Origin: Hydrogenophaga sp. BPS33 | GTDB taxonomy: Bacteria; Pseudomonadota; Gammaproteobacteria; Burkholderiales; Burkholderiaceae_C | Assembly (NCBI RefSeq): GCF_009859475.1 | Contig: NZ_CP044549.1 | Location: 2,666,001-2,730,000 of the forward strand | DNA: 64,000 nucleotides | Direction of reading: 5' to 3' | Shown here: positions 18,767 through 28,274 of the stretch, in pieces | How positions within the stretch are numbered: the first letter of the stretch is position 1 | How the letters are laid out: each line of letters begins with the position of its first letter | The notes under the pieces: generated by a model | What the model was told of the DNA's origin: nothing | Database searches by the model: none | Seen by the model: only the letters and a program-made list of their open reading frames with translations | Program-made: the position numbers and the translations under genes

Positions 18767-19597
18767 ATGCAAGAGGCCATGCACGAACGCGAGGATGCAT
18801 CCGAGACGGCGCCGACCGCGTCCAGCGCCCAGGCGCCGCTGGTGCGTGTGCTAGGTCTCACCATGGCCTTCGGCGCGAACGTGGTTCAGCGCGACCTGAA
18901 CTTCGAGATTCAACGCGGCGAAGTGCTGGCCATTGCCGGCGGCAGCGGCTGTGGCAAGAGCACGCTGCTGCGCCACCTCATCGGCCTGCAGACGCCCGCG
19001 AAAGGCCAGGTGCTGATCGGAGACCACGATCTCTACGCTGCCGACGAAGACGAGAAGGCTGCCTTGCTGCGCAACTTCGGCGTGATGTTCCAGGCCGGCG
19101 CACTGTGGAGCAGCATGACGGTGGGCGAGAACGTGATGTTGCCGCTGCAGATGATGACCGACATGGACGAAGCCCAGCGCGAGCAGGCCGCTCGCTTCAA
19201 GCTGGCGCTGGTGGGGCTGGCGCGCAGCTTCGACGTCGAGCCGGCCGCCTTGAGCGGCGGCATGCGCAAGCGCGCTGCGATCGCGCGGGCGCTCGCGCTG
19301 GATCCACCGCTGCTGTTTCTGGACGAACCCTCCGCCGGGCTGGACCCTCTGACCTCGGCACACCTGGACGAACTCATCATGCATTTGCGCGACGACCTGG
19401 GCACCACCGTGGTGATCGTGAGCCACGAACTGGAGAGCATCTTCGCGCTGGCCGATCGCCTGCTGTTCCTGGATGCCAAAAGCAAGACCATGACGGCGCT
19501 GGGCCCACCCAGGGAACTGCGCCGCAGCGGTCCCGAAGAGGTCCAGCACTTTCTGCGGCGCGGCGCGCCCGCCCCCCAACGCGAGGAGACGGCATGA
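18767..19597 (+). CDS. MlaF-type ABC transporter ATP-binding protein
   Basis: A 276-aa ATPase that powers the MCE transporter. It contains Walker A GGSGCGKST, signature LSGGMRKR, Walker B LLFLDEPSAGLDP and the switch His in VIVSHELES. The ATG at 18767 is preceded by AGGAAG, 7 bp after the permease stop. The next gene overlaps its stop as ATGA. Confidence 0.95.
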   Translation: MQEAMHEREDASETAPTASSAQAPLVRVLGLTMAFGANVVQRDLNFEIQRGEVLAIAGGSGCGKSTLLRHLIGLQTPAKGQVLIGDHDLYAADEDEKAALLRNFGVMFQAGALWSSMTVGENVMLPLQMMTDMDEAQREQAARFKLALVGLARSFDVEPAALSGGMRKRAAIARALALDPPLLFLDEPSAGLDPLTSAHLDELIMHLRDDLGTTVVIVSHELESIFALADRLLFLDAKSKTMTALGPPRELRRSGPEEVQHFLRRGAPAPQREETA

Positions 19598-20628
19598 AAC
19601 GCAAGGCCAATCCCACCCTCATCGGCACTTTCGTGGTGGCCGCCATCGCCCTGATCGCGGTGGCGATCATCGCGCTGGCCGGCAGCAACTACTTCACGCG
19701 CACCGAGCGCACCGTGATGTATTTCAGTGGCTCGGTGTACGGTTTGCAGGTCGGCGCACCGGTCGTCTTTCGCGGCGTGCGCGTGGGCAGCGTGGAGTCG
19801 GTCGAGGTGTCGTACGACCAGGGCTCCGATACCTTTTCCATTCCGGTGATCGCCGCACTCGATGCCGATGCGCTGCGCGGCCTGGATGGCAAGCGTCCCG
19901 ACGCGGAACCCGGCCCGGCGCTGCCTGCGTTGATCGAGCGCGGCCTGAGCGCGCAACTGTCCACGCAGAGCCTGCTCACCGGCCTGTTGTACGTCGACCT
20001 CGACCTGCGCCCCCAGCGCGCGAGCAAGAGGCGTGGCAGCGCGATGCACGACGAGACCGAGATCCCGACCACGCCCACGGCCATCCAGGCGTTCCGCGAC
20101 CAGCTCGAAGGCATCGACCTGCGCAAGATCACCGACGACATCTCGGCCATTGCCGCGTCGGCGCGCGCGCTGCTCTCCGGCCCGCAGCTCAAGCAGGCGC
20201 TGAACGACATGGCGCAGATCACGGCCACGGTCAAGCGCGTGTCCGAGCGCCTGGACAAACGCCTGGACCCCTTGGCCGACGAGTTGCAGCGCTCGCTCGT
20301 CTCCACGCGCACCGCCATGGACGGCATGAACAAGGCGGCCACGTCGGTCAACCAGACCGCCGTGGGCCTGGGCCGCACCTCGGACCAGGTCGCTGAGATC
20401 CTGGCGCCAGACGCGCCGCTGGTGCAGAACCTGCAGCGCGCGGCCAACGAGGTGAGCCGCACGGCAGGTGCGTTGCGCGAGGCCACGTCCGGCGATTCGA
20501 ACCTCATGGTGGGCGCCGACCGCGCGCTGGACGACCTTTCGCGCGCCGCGCGCGCGCTGCGCGACCTGGCCGAAGCGCTGGAACAACAACCCGATTCGCT
20601 CCTGCGGGGCAGAAAGGTGGACGAATGA
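19594..20628 (+). CDS. MCE-domain (MlaD/PqiB-like) protein
   Basis: A 344-aa protein with one N-terminal membrane helix (LIGTFVVAAIALIAVAIIALAG) and one MCE domain (about residues 38-125, MYFSGSVYGLQVGAPVVFRG and LSTQSLLTGLLYVDLDL). A long helical C-terminal part follows, rich in Ala, Leu and Asp, likely forming a coiled-coil hexameric tunnel. It is longer than MlaD (about 180 aa) and closer in layout to single-MCE proteins paired with an auxiliary lipoprotein. It overlaps both neighbours by 4 bp. Confidence 0.92.
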   Translation: MKRKANPTLIGTFVVAAIALIAVAIIALAGSNYFTRTERTVMYFSGSVYGLQVGAPVVFRGVRVGSVESVEVSYDQGSDTFSIPVIAALDADALRGLDGKRPDAEPGPALPALIERGLSAQLSTQSLLTGLLYVDLDLRPQRASKRRGSAMHDETEIPTTPTAIQAFRDQLEGIDLRKITDDISAIAASARALLSGPQLKQALNDMAQITATVKRVSERLDKRLDPLADELQRSLVSTRTAMDGMNKAATSVNQTAVGLGRTSDQVAEILAPDAPLVQNLQRAANEVSRTAGALREATSGDSNLMVGADRALDDLSRAARALRDLAEALEQQPDSLLRGRKVDE

Positions 20629-21215
20629 ATCGCCGCAATACCCTGATCGGCCTGGGGCTGGCCCCACTGGTGCTGGCGGGCTGTGCCCACGATGCCCCAC
20701 CGGTGCGCTGGTACGAGTTGCGCGCCGATCCTCCGGCGAGCCCACCCGCACCGCGTCCGGGCGACGGGGCGGTGTGGGAAGTGGCGAGCATGGTGCGGCT
20801 GCCCGGCACGCTGGACCGCGACACCCTGGTGGTGGCCAGCGGGGCTGCCGGGGTGGAGCGCTTGTCAGGGCACCGCTGGGTGGAGCCCTTGCGTGCCAGC
20901 ATTCCTGCGCGCCTGGTGACCGATCTGGCTGTGTTGCGCGGTGAAGGCCTGGTGTGGCGCGCGCCCGTGCAAAGCGGCGTGAAAGTGGACAAGCGCCTGC
21001 GTGTGCAGATCGACACGCTGATCGCCGATGCCGCTCGCCGCTCGCTGCAGGTGAAGGCGCGCTGGTGGCTCAGCGATGAGCGGGGCAGCCCGACCGCGCC
21101 CGTGGCGGGCGAGGCGGACTTTCAAGTGCCGCTGGCCGACACCTCGGTGGACGCGCTGGCCGCGGGCCACCGCATGGCGGTCTGGCAACTCGCGCAGCGC
21201 ATCGCGGGCGGCTGA
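20625..21215 (+). CDS. ABC-type transport auxiliary lipoprotein (PqiC-like)
   Basis: A 196-aa outer-membrane lipoprotein. Its signal peptide ends in the lipobox LVLAGC, so Cys is lipidated. The mature part matches the ABC_trans_aux family (VRWYELRADPP at the start, VEPLRASIPARLVTDLAVLRG in the middle). In PqiABC-like systems this protein docks the MCE tunnel to the outer membrane. Its start overlaps the MCE gene as ATGA, completing a permease-ATPase-MCE-lipoprotein operon. Confidence 0.9.
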   Translation: MNRRNTLIGLGLAPLVLAGCAHDAPPVRWYELRADPPASPPAPRPGDGAVWEVASMVRLPGTLDRDTLVVASGAAGVERLSGHRWVEPLRASIPARLVTDLAVLRGEGLVWRAPVQSGVKVDKRLRVQIDTLIADAARRSLQVKARWWLSDERGSPTAPVAGEADFQVPLADTSVDALAAGHRMAVWQLAQRIAGG

Positions 21216-21221
21216 GCCAGC

Positions 21222-21473
21222 TCAGCCGAAGGTGGTGTCGCTCTGTGCGTGGGCGTCGCCCATGTAGAGCTTGAGGATGGGGCCTTCGCCATCGTGTTCC
21301 CACACGCGGCCGCGGACGTGGAACTGCCGTCCCCCCAGGCGCAGCAGATCGCCCTTGGCGGGCGATACGTTGTGGCCCTGCCAGAAATCGGGGACGGTGA
21401 CGGGGGTGCGCCGGATCCAGGCCTGGTCTTCGGCGCTGAACACCAGGACGGTGCGCAAGGGAGATGGGGTCAT
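21222..21473 (-). CDS. Small conserved-looking hypothetical protein
   Basis: An 83-aa protein without signal peptide or membrane helix. It is mainly beta-strand in character (DLLRLGGRQFHVRGRVWEHD, GPILKLYMGDA). The ATG at 21473 has GGAGTTCACCC upstream. Codon use matches the surrounding genes, which supports a real gene. It converges with the lipoprotein gene and no function can be assigned. Confidence 0.6.
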   Translation of the reverse strand: MTPSPLRTVLVFSAEDQAWIRRTPVTVPDFWQGHNVSPAKGDLLRLGGRQFHVRGRVWEHDGEGPILKLYMGDAHAQSDTTFG

Positions 21474-21637
21474 GGGTGAACTCCTGGGCGGCTGGGTCTT
21501 CGGGGGCGATGGGCCGCAGCTTAGCGCATGACCCCATCGTTTGATCTGCGTCAAGGGTTGGCCGCTATTTGCAGCTAAAGCCAGGACAATCACGAGCCGA
21601 TAGTGGGGTTATTTCGTCCACACTTGCCGAGATTGCC

Positions 21638-23182
21638 ATGCGCGTCAATACCCCCGTCACCCAGCGCGAATTCGAGTTCGCAGACAACGCGACCCTGATG
21701 TCGACCACCGATGCGCAGAGCTACATCACCTACGCCAACGCGGCATTCGTCGATGTCAGCGGCTTTTCGCTCGAGGAAATCCAGCGCCAGCCGCACAACC
21801 TGGTGCGCCACCCCGACATGCCCAAGGAGGCGTTCGCCGACATGTGGGCTACGCTCCAGGGCGGCGAGCCCTGGACCGCCCTGGTGAAGAACCGCCGCAA
21901 GAACGGAGACCATTACTGGGTGCGCGCCAACGCCACGCCCGTCATCCGCAATGGCCAGACCGTGGGGCACATGTCGGTGCGCACCAAGGCCACGCGCGAG
22001 GAGATTGACGGCGCCGAGCGCTTGTATGCCGACATGCGCGAAGGCCGTGCCACCCACCTGAAGTTGCACAAGGGCCTGCTGCTGCGCACGGGATTGATGG
22101 GCATCACCACCGTGTTCAAGACCATGCGCGTGCGCAGCCGCATCCGCCTGGCCCTGGGGCTGCTGCTGGGCGGGCTCTGCGGCGGCTCGTGGGCCATGGG
22201 TTTGCAAGGCATGCAATGGTCGTCATTCGCCGGGCTCTCAGCGGTGGGCGTGGGTCTGGCAAGCTGGTTTCTCGAATCGCAACTGGCCCGGCCGCTCGAA
22301 GAGATGCGCGAGCAGGCGCTGCGCGTGGCCACGGGTGACACCCAGAAGGTGGCCCATATGGACCGTGTGGATGAGATCGGCATGACGATGCGTTCCATCA
22401 GCCAGTTGGGCCTGATGTTTCGCTGGCTGATCGACGACGTGAGCCAACAGGTGCTCACGGTGCAGACCGCCGTGACCGAAATCGCGCAGGGCAACAACGA
22501 CCTGAGCCAGCGCACCGAACAGGCCGCCTCCAGCCTTCAGCAGACCGCGGCATCGATGGAGCAGATGACGGCCACGGTGCGGCAGAACGCCGAGACTTCC
22601 AGCCAGGCCAACCAGCTCTCGGGGTCGGCCAGCGATGCCGCCTCGCGCGGTGGGCAGGCGGTGTCCCAGGTGGTGCACACCATGGGCGAGATCACCGAGA
22701 GTTCGCGCAAGATCCAGGACATCATCGGTGTGATCGACGGCATCGCCTTCCAGACCAATATCCTGGCGCTGAATGCCGCGGTGGAAGCGGCACGCGCAGG
22801 CGAGCAAGGCCGTGGCTTCGCCGTGGTCGCCGGTGAAGTGCGCAGCCTAGCGCAGCGCAGCGCCCAGGCCGCCAAGGAGATCAAGGAACTGATCGGTGCC
22901 AGCGTGGGCAAAGTGGAGGCGGGTAAGCGCCTGGTCGACGATGCCGGCAAGACCATGGACGAGATCGTGCACCAGGTGCGGCGTGTGTCCGACCTCATCA
23001 GCGAAATCAGCTCGGCCACCATCGAGCAGAGCAGCGGCATTCAGCAGGTGAGCCAGGCCGTGGGCCACATGGACCAGGTCACGCAGCAGAACTCCGCGCT
23101 CGTGGAGCAGGGGGCCGCAGCTTCACAAAGCCTGCAGCAACAGACCCAGCGCCTGGTGGAAGCGTTGAGCGTGTTCCGTTGA
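21638..23182 (+). CDS. Aer-type methyl-accepting chemotaxis protein (PAS-TM-HAMP-MA)
   Basis: A 514-aa energy or redox taxis receptor. An N-terminal cytoplasmic PAS domain (residues about 15-120, including [16 protein letters not shown] and [17 protein letters not shown]) is the Aer-type FAD-binding kind. Two closely spaced helices (about 171-189 and 196-213) anchor it with almost no periplasmic loop. HAMP and the MA signalling domain follow, with the conserved hairpin tip [20 protein letters not shown]. The C-terminus ends SVFR with no CheR-tethering pentapeptide. No che genes are nearby. The start codon is the ATG before [13 protein letters not shown]. Confidence 0.92.
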   Translation: MRVNTPVTQREFEFADNATLMSTTDAQSYITYANAAFVDVSGFSLEEIQRQPHNLVRHPDMPKEAFADMWATLQGGEPWTALVKNRRKNGDHYWVRANATPVIRNGQTVGHMSVRTKATREEIDGAERLYADMREGRATHLKLHKGLLLRTGLMGITTVFKTMRVRSRIRLALGLLLGGLCGGSWAMGLQGMQWSSFAGLSAVGVGLASWFLESQLARPLEEMREQALRVATGDTQKVAHMDRVDEIGMTMRSISQLGLMFRWLIDDVSQQVLTVQTAVTEIAQGNNDLSQRTEQAASSLQQTAASMEQMTATVRQNAETSSQANQLSGSASDAASRGGQAVSQVVHTMGEITESSRKIQDIIGVIDGIAFQTNILALNAAVEAARAGEQGRGFAVVAGEVRSLAQRSAQAAKEIKELIGASVGKVEAGKRLVDDAGKTMDEIVHQVRRVSDLISEISSATIEQSSGIQQVSQAVGHMDQVTQQNSALVEQGAAASQSLQQQTQRLVEALSVFR

Positions 23183-23197
23183 CGGCTTGTATGGTTG

Positions 23198-23362
23198 AGG
23201 TGTTGGGGTGGAGGGCCTGGAAGTACGGCTATCGGCTTGGACCGACTGGCGGAGATTGCCCCCACCCCGCCTTTCAGCGTCGATAAGGAACTGAGCGGCA
23301 CCCAGTAGCGCCGATCTTGAAGCAAGCTAACGCGGCTGGCGGGAATTTCCACCCCAACACTT
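23198..23362 (+). ncRNA. Candidate bridge RNA region of the IS110 element
   Basis: A 12-bp perfect inverted repeat, GTGTTGGGGTGG (23200-23211) with CCACCCCAACAC (23349-23360), encloses about 137 nt. With G-U pairs it extends to about 17 pairs in RNA. The enclosed part has further hairpins, such as GGCGG paired to CCGCC near 23255-23280. In IS110-group elements the left non-coding end is known to encode the bridge RNA that pairs with target and donor DNA. The identity here is inferred from position and structure. Confidence 0.35.
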
Positions 23363-23388
23363 GCCATTCTTTCTCGCAGGAGGTTGCC

Positions 23389-24342
23389 ATGCAAGAAGTC
23401 CATGTGTTCATCGGGGTAGATGTGGCCAAGGCCGAACTCGTCGTCGCCACGGCCTCCCAACCAGGATGCCGCAGCATCGCCAACGAGGTCGGCGCCATCA
23501 GCGCCTGGCTGCGTGAGCTACCAGACAACACCCTTGTGGCCATGGAGTCCACCGGGCGCTACCACCAACTGCTCGCCACCCTGGCACACGCAGCGGGTCT
23601 GCAGGTGTTCGTGCTCAACGCCCGCGATGTGTTCTTCTACGCCCGCGCCCTGGGCGCTCGGGCCAAGACCGATCGGCTCGATGCCCATGTGATCGCCCGT
23701 TACCTTCTTGAACATCATGAGCACCTGCACCCCTGGCAGGCTTGCTGCCCCGCGCTCGCTCAGGTCAACACCCTGCTCGCGCAGCGTTGGACGGTAGTGA
23801 CCAAACGCACCGCGCTGCACCAGTCGCTACAGGGCTGTGATGCAGCCATCGCTGCCGAGCTAGGGGCCCTGGATGCGGCCTTCGCCACGCTGCTTAAGGC
23901 CATGGATGCGCGCATCGCAGCACTGTTCGCAAAGGATGCCCGCTTGGCAGAGCAACGGGCTTTACTGCAAAGCATCGTGGGCGTGGGCGCGCAAAGCAGT
24001 GCATTGCTGGCCAGCGTGCTGGCCCAGCTGGACTTTGCCAGCGCCGATGCCTTGGTGGCCTATAGTGGGCTGGACCCGCGTGCCTGTGATTCGGGCCGCA
24101 GCCGAGGCCACCGAAGGCTCTCCAAACGCGGACAACCGGCTCTACGACGCCAGATGTACCTCGCCGCCATGTCGGCCTGCCACACCAAGACATTTGAAGC
24201 CACTTACAAGGCTTTGCGCCAGCGCGGCCTGAAGACCACCGAAGCCCTCGTTGTACTGGCTCGCAAGCTCCTGCGTATCGCCTTTGCCGTCTGGCGCTCT
24301 GGCAAACCATTCGAGCCTCAGCGATATGCACCCAGCGCTTGA
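23389..24342 (+). CDS. IS110-family transposase (DEDD recombinase)
   Basis: A 317-aa recombinase. The N-terminal RuvC-like DEDD domain shows VFIGVDVAKAELVV (Asp), VAMESTGRYHQ (Glu) and AKTDRLDAHVIARYL (Asp, Asp). The C-terminal Transposase_20 domain contains SIVGVGAQSSALLASVLAQL and the nucleophilic Ser region YSGLDPRACDSGRSRGHRRL. The ATG at 23389 follows a strong GCAGGAGG site. Length is normal and no frameshift is seen, so it is probably active. Confidence 0.95.
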   Translation: MQEVHVFIGVDVAKAELVVATASQPGCRSIANEVGAISAWLRELPDNTLVAMESTGRYHQLLATLAHAAGLQVFVLNARDVFFYARALGARAKTDRLDAHVIARYLLEHHEHLHPWQACCPALAQVNTLLAQRWTVVTKRTALHQSLQGCDAAIAAELGALDAAFATLLKAMDARIAALFAKDARLAEQRALLQSIVGVGAQSSALLASVLAQLDFASADALVAYSGLDPRACDSGRSRGHRRLSKRGQPALRRQMYLAAMSACHTKTFEATYKALRQRGLKTTEALVVLARKLLRIAFAVWRSGKPFEPQRYAPSA

Positions 24343-24420
24343 CTTCTATCCATAGAACCTCCGCCGGCAGGAGATACCGCACACACACTCTCTCCGGCGA
24401 GCGTGCCCGAATCCAGAGGC

Positions 24421-24522
24421 ATCAAGGGACGGCTGCGCCGGCCCGAGATGCCGTCCCCCCTCGAAGCGCCGAAGGCGCGCCACAGAGGGGGGAAGCCGCG
24501 TCAGCGGCGCAGGGGGGTGTTC
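24421..24522. repeat. Dispersed hairpin repeat, copy 1
   Basis: The 50 bases 24451-24500 are identical to 60977-61026, and similarity extends about 25 bases on each side. The core contains nested inverted repeats: CCCCCC with GGGGGG on the outside and GCGCC-GAA-GGCGC inside. It lies just downstream of the response-regulator stop codon on the minus strand, a position like that of copy 2 behind another minus-strand gene, so it may act as a terminator or 3' stabiliser. Confidence 0.8.
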
Positions 24523-24526
24523 CCCT

Positions 24527-25168
24527 TCACTGCTCTTCCACGCTGATCAGGCCCTCCCGGATCGCCAGGCGCACCAGCGCCGGCACGTCGCTCACGCCCA
24601 GCTTGGCCATGAGGCGGCTGCGGTAGGACTCGACCGTTTTCGGTGACAGGTGCAATTGTTCGCCGATGGCCGCGCTGGTGAAGCCGCGCACCACGAACTG
24701 GATCACCTGCTGTTCGCGCACGGAGAGCGTGTCGATGCCGCCCGGCGCTGCGTCGTTCACCAAGGCGCTCACCGCCAGCTCGGCCACGCTGTCGCCCAGG
24801 TACTGGCGACCGGTGGCCACGGCCTCCACCGCGGCGAGCACCTCGCGCGAGGGCGATCCCTTGAGCACGTAGCCGAGTGCGCCCAGGCGCATCGCTTCGG
24901 CCACGTGGCGGGGCTGCGAGGACATGGTCAGCATGATGGTGCGGGTGCTCAGCTTTCGGCGCTGCAGGAGCTCCAGCAGCTCCAAGCCCGAGCGCTGGTT
25001 CAGGTGCAGGTCCAGCAGCATCACGGCGGGATCGAGTCGGGTCAGGTCGCTCAAGGCGGTCGTGGGATGGTCCGATTCACCCACCACCTGGTGCCCGGCG
25101 CCTTCGAGCACGGCACGCAGGCCGTCTCGCATCATCGCGTGGTCGTCGACAAGGTAGATATCAGTCAT
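24527..25168 (-). CDS. NarL/FixJ-family response regulator
   Basis: A 213-aa two-component regulator. The receiver domain (residues 1-120) has the acidic pair and phospho-Asp ([21 protein letters not shown]) and the conserved Lys in YVLKGSPS. A LuxR-type helix-turn-helix follows (LSVREQQVIQFVVRGFTSAA, SPKTVESYRSRLMAKLGV). Its start overlaps the end of the sensor kinase gene by 8 bp, so the two form a coupled pair. Confidence 0.95.
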   Translation of the reverse strand: MTDIYLVDDHAMMRDGLRAVLEGAGHQVVGESDHPTTALSDLTRLDPAVMLLDLHLNQRSGLELLELLQRRKLSTRTIMLTMSSQPRHVAEAMRLGALGYVLKGSPSREVLAAVEAVATGRQYLGDSVAELAVSALVNDAAPGGIDTLSVREQQVIQFVVRGFTSAAIGEQLHLSPKTVESYRSRLMAKLGVSDVPALVRLAIREGLISVEEQ

Positions 25169-26936
25169 GGTTCGGGAGGATGGCGCAATCGATGTCTTGC
25201 GTTTGACTTCTGAAAGGGGTTTCCTGGACGAGCTCCCAGGTGAGCGAAACCGTGCTGCCGCCCGCGGGCTGGCCATGGGCCTGCAGGTGCGCGCCAATGG
25301 CCAGCGCCCGTTCGCGCATGCCCACGATGCCGAGGTGGCCGGGCCGGCCTGCGGCCATGTCGGGGTGCAGCCCGATGCCGTCGTCGGTCACGCTCAGGTG
25401 GAGCTGGCCGGCATGGCCATCGATGCGCAGCAACACGCGGCTCGCGCGGGCATGCAGCAAGGCGTTGACCATGGCTTCGCGGGCCACCATGAAGGCGGCA
25501 TGTTCGACGTCGAGCGGCCAGCGGACCTGCGCCACATCCAGCGCCACTTCCAGCCGGAGCTCCACCGGCTCGGCATCAACAGCGCGTGCCTGCACCTCGT
25601 GGCGCAGCGCGGCCTGCAGGCCTTCGTCGTCCAGCAGAGGGGGGCGCAGTGCCACCAGCGCCTGCCGCACCTGGGCGTTGGCGGTGTCGATCAACTGGCC
25701 CAGGATACGCGCACGGTCGCTCAGCTTGGGCGGCAAAGGTTCGGGCACCAGGTTGAGCAGGACGTCGAAGGACAGGCGCATCGCGCTCACCGTCTGGCCC
25801 AGTTGGTCGTGCAAGGTCTGCGCGAGTTTGCGCGTGGTCTGCTTTTCTTGTTGGAGCAGGCGTTGTGCGAGTTCGGAAAGCGCACGCTGGTGTTGCGCCA
25901 GCGCGCGTTCGGTGCGCACGCGCTCGGTCACGTCGCGCAGGATGGCCGTGGCCACACGGGAGCCCCGCACCGTGAAGTGCGACACCGAGGCCTCCAGCTC
26001 CAGCGCCTGACCGTCGGCCCGCACGCCCGCGACGAGCCCCAGGCCTTTCGGGCCTTGCAGGGGCGAGGTGCGGTGCAGGCCGTCCAGGTGGGGCGCTTGC
26101 GGCAGTAGCGTGCTCAGGGGGCGCCCGAGCATGTGGGACGCCGGGTGCCCGAAGATGCGCGCCGCCGCGGGGTTGAACCGCTGGATGCGTCCGGCCAGAT
26201 CCACGCTGACGATGGCGTCTCCGGCGGAATCGATGGCCGCGCTCAGCAGTTCGCCTTGTTCCTTCAAGCGTCGCCGGTGCTCGCGCTGGTAGCGCGCCAC
26301 GTGCTGCGACATGGCGAATCCGGCAACGATGAGCAAAAAAGTGATGCCTCCGCCCCACAGCAGCAGGTTGCGCCTGAACGGGACGAGAGAGGTGAGCGCC
26401 GCATTCAGCGGTTGCAGGCCGACGGCGTGCCATGCCGTGGGCGCGGCGCCTTCCTCGTTCGGGAGCGAAACCCGGGAGAAGATGTAGGGCGCTCCCGTGC
26501 CGGTGTCGACGGTGTGCGAAGTGCTCTCGGGCAAGGCTCGCAGGATGCGCCACTCGCGCTCTCCGATCGGATGTTGCGTCCCGAACAGCACACGGCCTTC
26601 GGCGTCGACCACGCGCAGGTCGCGTTGCCTGCGCTCGCTTTCGGCACCCAGGATCTGCTGGCGCAGGGCATCGATGTCGGCGGGTGTGAGTCCGCGCAAG
26701 GGCGCGGCGCCGGTGGGTCCGGGTGGTGCAGGACGTTCGGCGGTGCGACGCGCAAGCAGCTCCGCGAACAAGCGCGAGGATTGTTCAACTTGAGCATTGG
26801 CTTGCTGTCGGAGTGCGTCGGCCAGCATGCGCTCGGACGACACCAACAGCAGGCACAACAACACAAAAGCAATCACCGCTGGGAGCAAGGGCAATGCCCC
26901 GCTCAATGCGCGGTCTTGTGGCCTATGGATCGACAT
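25161..26936 (-). CDS. Membrane sensor histidine kinase (NarX/DegS type, PAS-HisKA_3)
   Basis: A 591-aa kinase. It has an N-terminal helix ([20 protein letters not shown]), a periplasmic sensor of about 160 residues and a second helix ([20 protein letters not shown]). A PAS domain follows ([34 protein letters not shown]), then the HisKA_3 dimerisation helix with phospho-His in [17 protein letters not shown] and a HATPase domain ([20 protein letters not shown]). The ATG at 26936 follows GGGAG. The signal is unknown. It is divergent from the chromate transporter pseudogene. Confidence 0.93.
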   Translation of the reverse strand: MSIHRPQDRALSGALPLLPAVIAFVLLCLLLVSSERMLADALRQQANAQVEQSSRLFAELLARRTAERPAPPGPTGAAPLRGLTPADIDALRQQILGAESERRQRDLRVVDAEGRVLFGTQHPIGEREWRILRALPESTSHTVDTGTGAPYIFSRVSLPNEEGAAPTAWHAVGLQPLNAALTSLVPFRRNLLLWGGGITFLLIVAGFAMSQHVARYQREHRRRLKEQGELLSAAIDSAGDAIVSVDLAGRIQRFNPAAARIFGHPASHMLGRPLSTLLPQAPHLDGLHRTSPLQGPKGLGLVAGVRADGQALELEASVSHFTVRGSRVATAILRDVTERVRTERALAQHQRALSELAQRLLQQEKQTTRKLAQTLHDQLGQTVSAMRLSFDVLLNLVPEPLPPKLSDRARILGQLIDTANAQVRQALVALRPPLLDDEGLQAALRHEVQARAVDAEPVELRLEVALDVAQVRWPLDVEHAAFMVAREAMVNALLHARASRVLLRIDGHAGQLHLSVTDDGIGLHPDMAAGRPGHLGIVGMRERALAIGAHLQAHGQPAGGSTVSLTWELVQETPFRSQTQDIDCAILPNHD

Positions 26937-27151
26937 GTAACTCCCTGACTTTTCATGCGCCGGGTGTAGTTCGGTATATCGGCGCAAGCGGGCAGCGTAT
27001 CAGAGCTGTTGTGGCGTTTTCCGTGAAAAAACCCTCGGCATGCGAGTACCGCTGCGCCATTTTTGGGGATGCCTACCCCCATGGGTGTCACGCTGCGGTC
27101 AACGGCACGCCCTACATTGCGCCCTTCGTCGCATTGTTCCGTCCACCGCCC

Positions 27152-28269
27152 ATGTCAGACCTCTCCGTGTCAGCCGCTCCGCAACCGGTCCGTTTCGCGC
27201 AGGCGCTTGCGTTCTGGCTCAAGCTGGGTTTCATCAGCTTTGGTGGACCTGCCGGGCAGATCGCGATCATGCACACCGAGTTGGTGGAGCGGCGCCGCTG
27301 GATCAGCGAGAAGCGCTTTCTGCACGCGTTGAACTACTGCATGCTGCTGCCCGGCCCCGAAGCGCAGCAACTGGCGACCTACATCGGTTGGCTGATGCAC
27401 CGCACCTGGGGCGGCATCGTGGCCGGTGCCTTGTTCGTGCTGCCTTCGCTGTTCATCCTCATGGGCCTGTCCTGGGTCTACCTGCGCTTTGGCGATGTGC
27501 CGGTGGTTGCGGGCATCTTCTACGGCATCAAGCCGGCCGTGACGGCGCTGGTGCTGCATGCGGCGCACCGCATCGGCACGCGCGTTTTTCCAGGCGCCAT
27601 CTGGCGCACGTGCTGGGCGCGGGGCTGGGCCTGTGGCTGCTGGCGATGGCGAGCTTGGTGCTCATGCATGGCTGGGCGGGCACGCTCGCGCAGATGGGCT
27701 GGTTCTTCACCAAGGCCTCATTGCTGACCTTCGGCGGCGCGTACGCCGTGCTGCCTTACGTGTACCAGGGGGCGGTGGACATGCACCACTGGCTCAGTGG
27801 CGCGCAGATGATCGACGGCCTGGCCTTGGGCGAGACCACGCCGGGCCCGCTGATCATGGTGGTCGCCTTCGTGGGCTTTGTTGGTGGCTGGACAAAGGCG
27901 GTACTGGGGCCCGATGCCTTGTTCCTGGGGGCTGCGCTGGCCGCGTGCGTGGTGACCTTCTTCACCTTCCTGCCTTCGTTCGTGTTCATCCTGGCTGGCG
28001 GTCCGCTGGTGGAGGCCACGCACGGCAAGCTCGGCTTCACCGCGCCGCTGTCGGCCATCACCGCCGCCGTGGTCGGCGTGATCCTGAACCTGGCGCTGTT
28101 CTTCGCGTACCACGTGTGGTGGCCACAAGGGTTCGCGGGGCCGCTCGATGCGGTGTCGGTGGCGATCACGCCGCTGGCGTTGTTGGCCTTGTTCCGCTTT
28201 CGCCTGGGCGTGATGCCGCTGTTGGGCCTGTGCGCGCTCGCCGGGCTGGCGTTGACCTTGTGGCGATAG
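27152..28269 (+). pseudogene. chrA: Chromate transporter (ChrA) with internal deletion and frameshift
   Basis: Two halves of a ChrA-type membrane transporter are read in different frames. The first half runs from 27152 ([20 protein letters not shown]) to about 27590 ([11 protein letters not shown]). The second half continues in another frame from about 27585 ([20 protein letters not shown]) to 28269, with the family motif [19 protein letters not shown] and GLALGETTPGPLIMVV. Total coding length of about 372 codons is below the usual 390-450 for two-domain ChrA proteins, and the linker between halves is missing, so a deletion rather than a one-base error is likely. Intact members export chromate by anion antiport. 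Confidence 0.8.
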
Positions 28270-28274
28270 CTCGC

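Larger units (their letters stand above)
23183..24420 (+). mobile_element. IS110-family insertion sequence (approximate limits)
   Basis: An insertion element marked by its DEDD transposase, flanked by about 200 bp of non-coding DNA on the left and up to 100 bp on the right. IS110 elements lack clear terminal inverted repeats and often make no target duplication, so the ends cannot be fixed from one copy. It sits between an intact chemoreceptor gene and the 24421 repeat and interrupts no recognisable gene. Confidence 0.6.

Noticed and set aside
27060..27090. GGGGATGCCTACCCCC hairpin upstream of the chromate transporter pseudogene as a NarL-type binding site
   Set aside because: It resembles a NarL heptamer only loosely and no second half-site is placed correctly.
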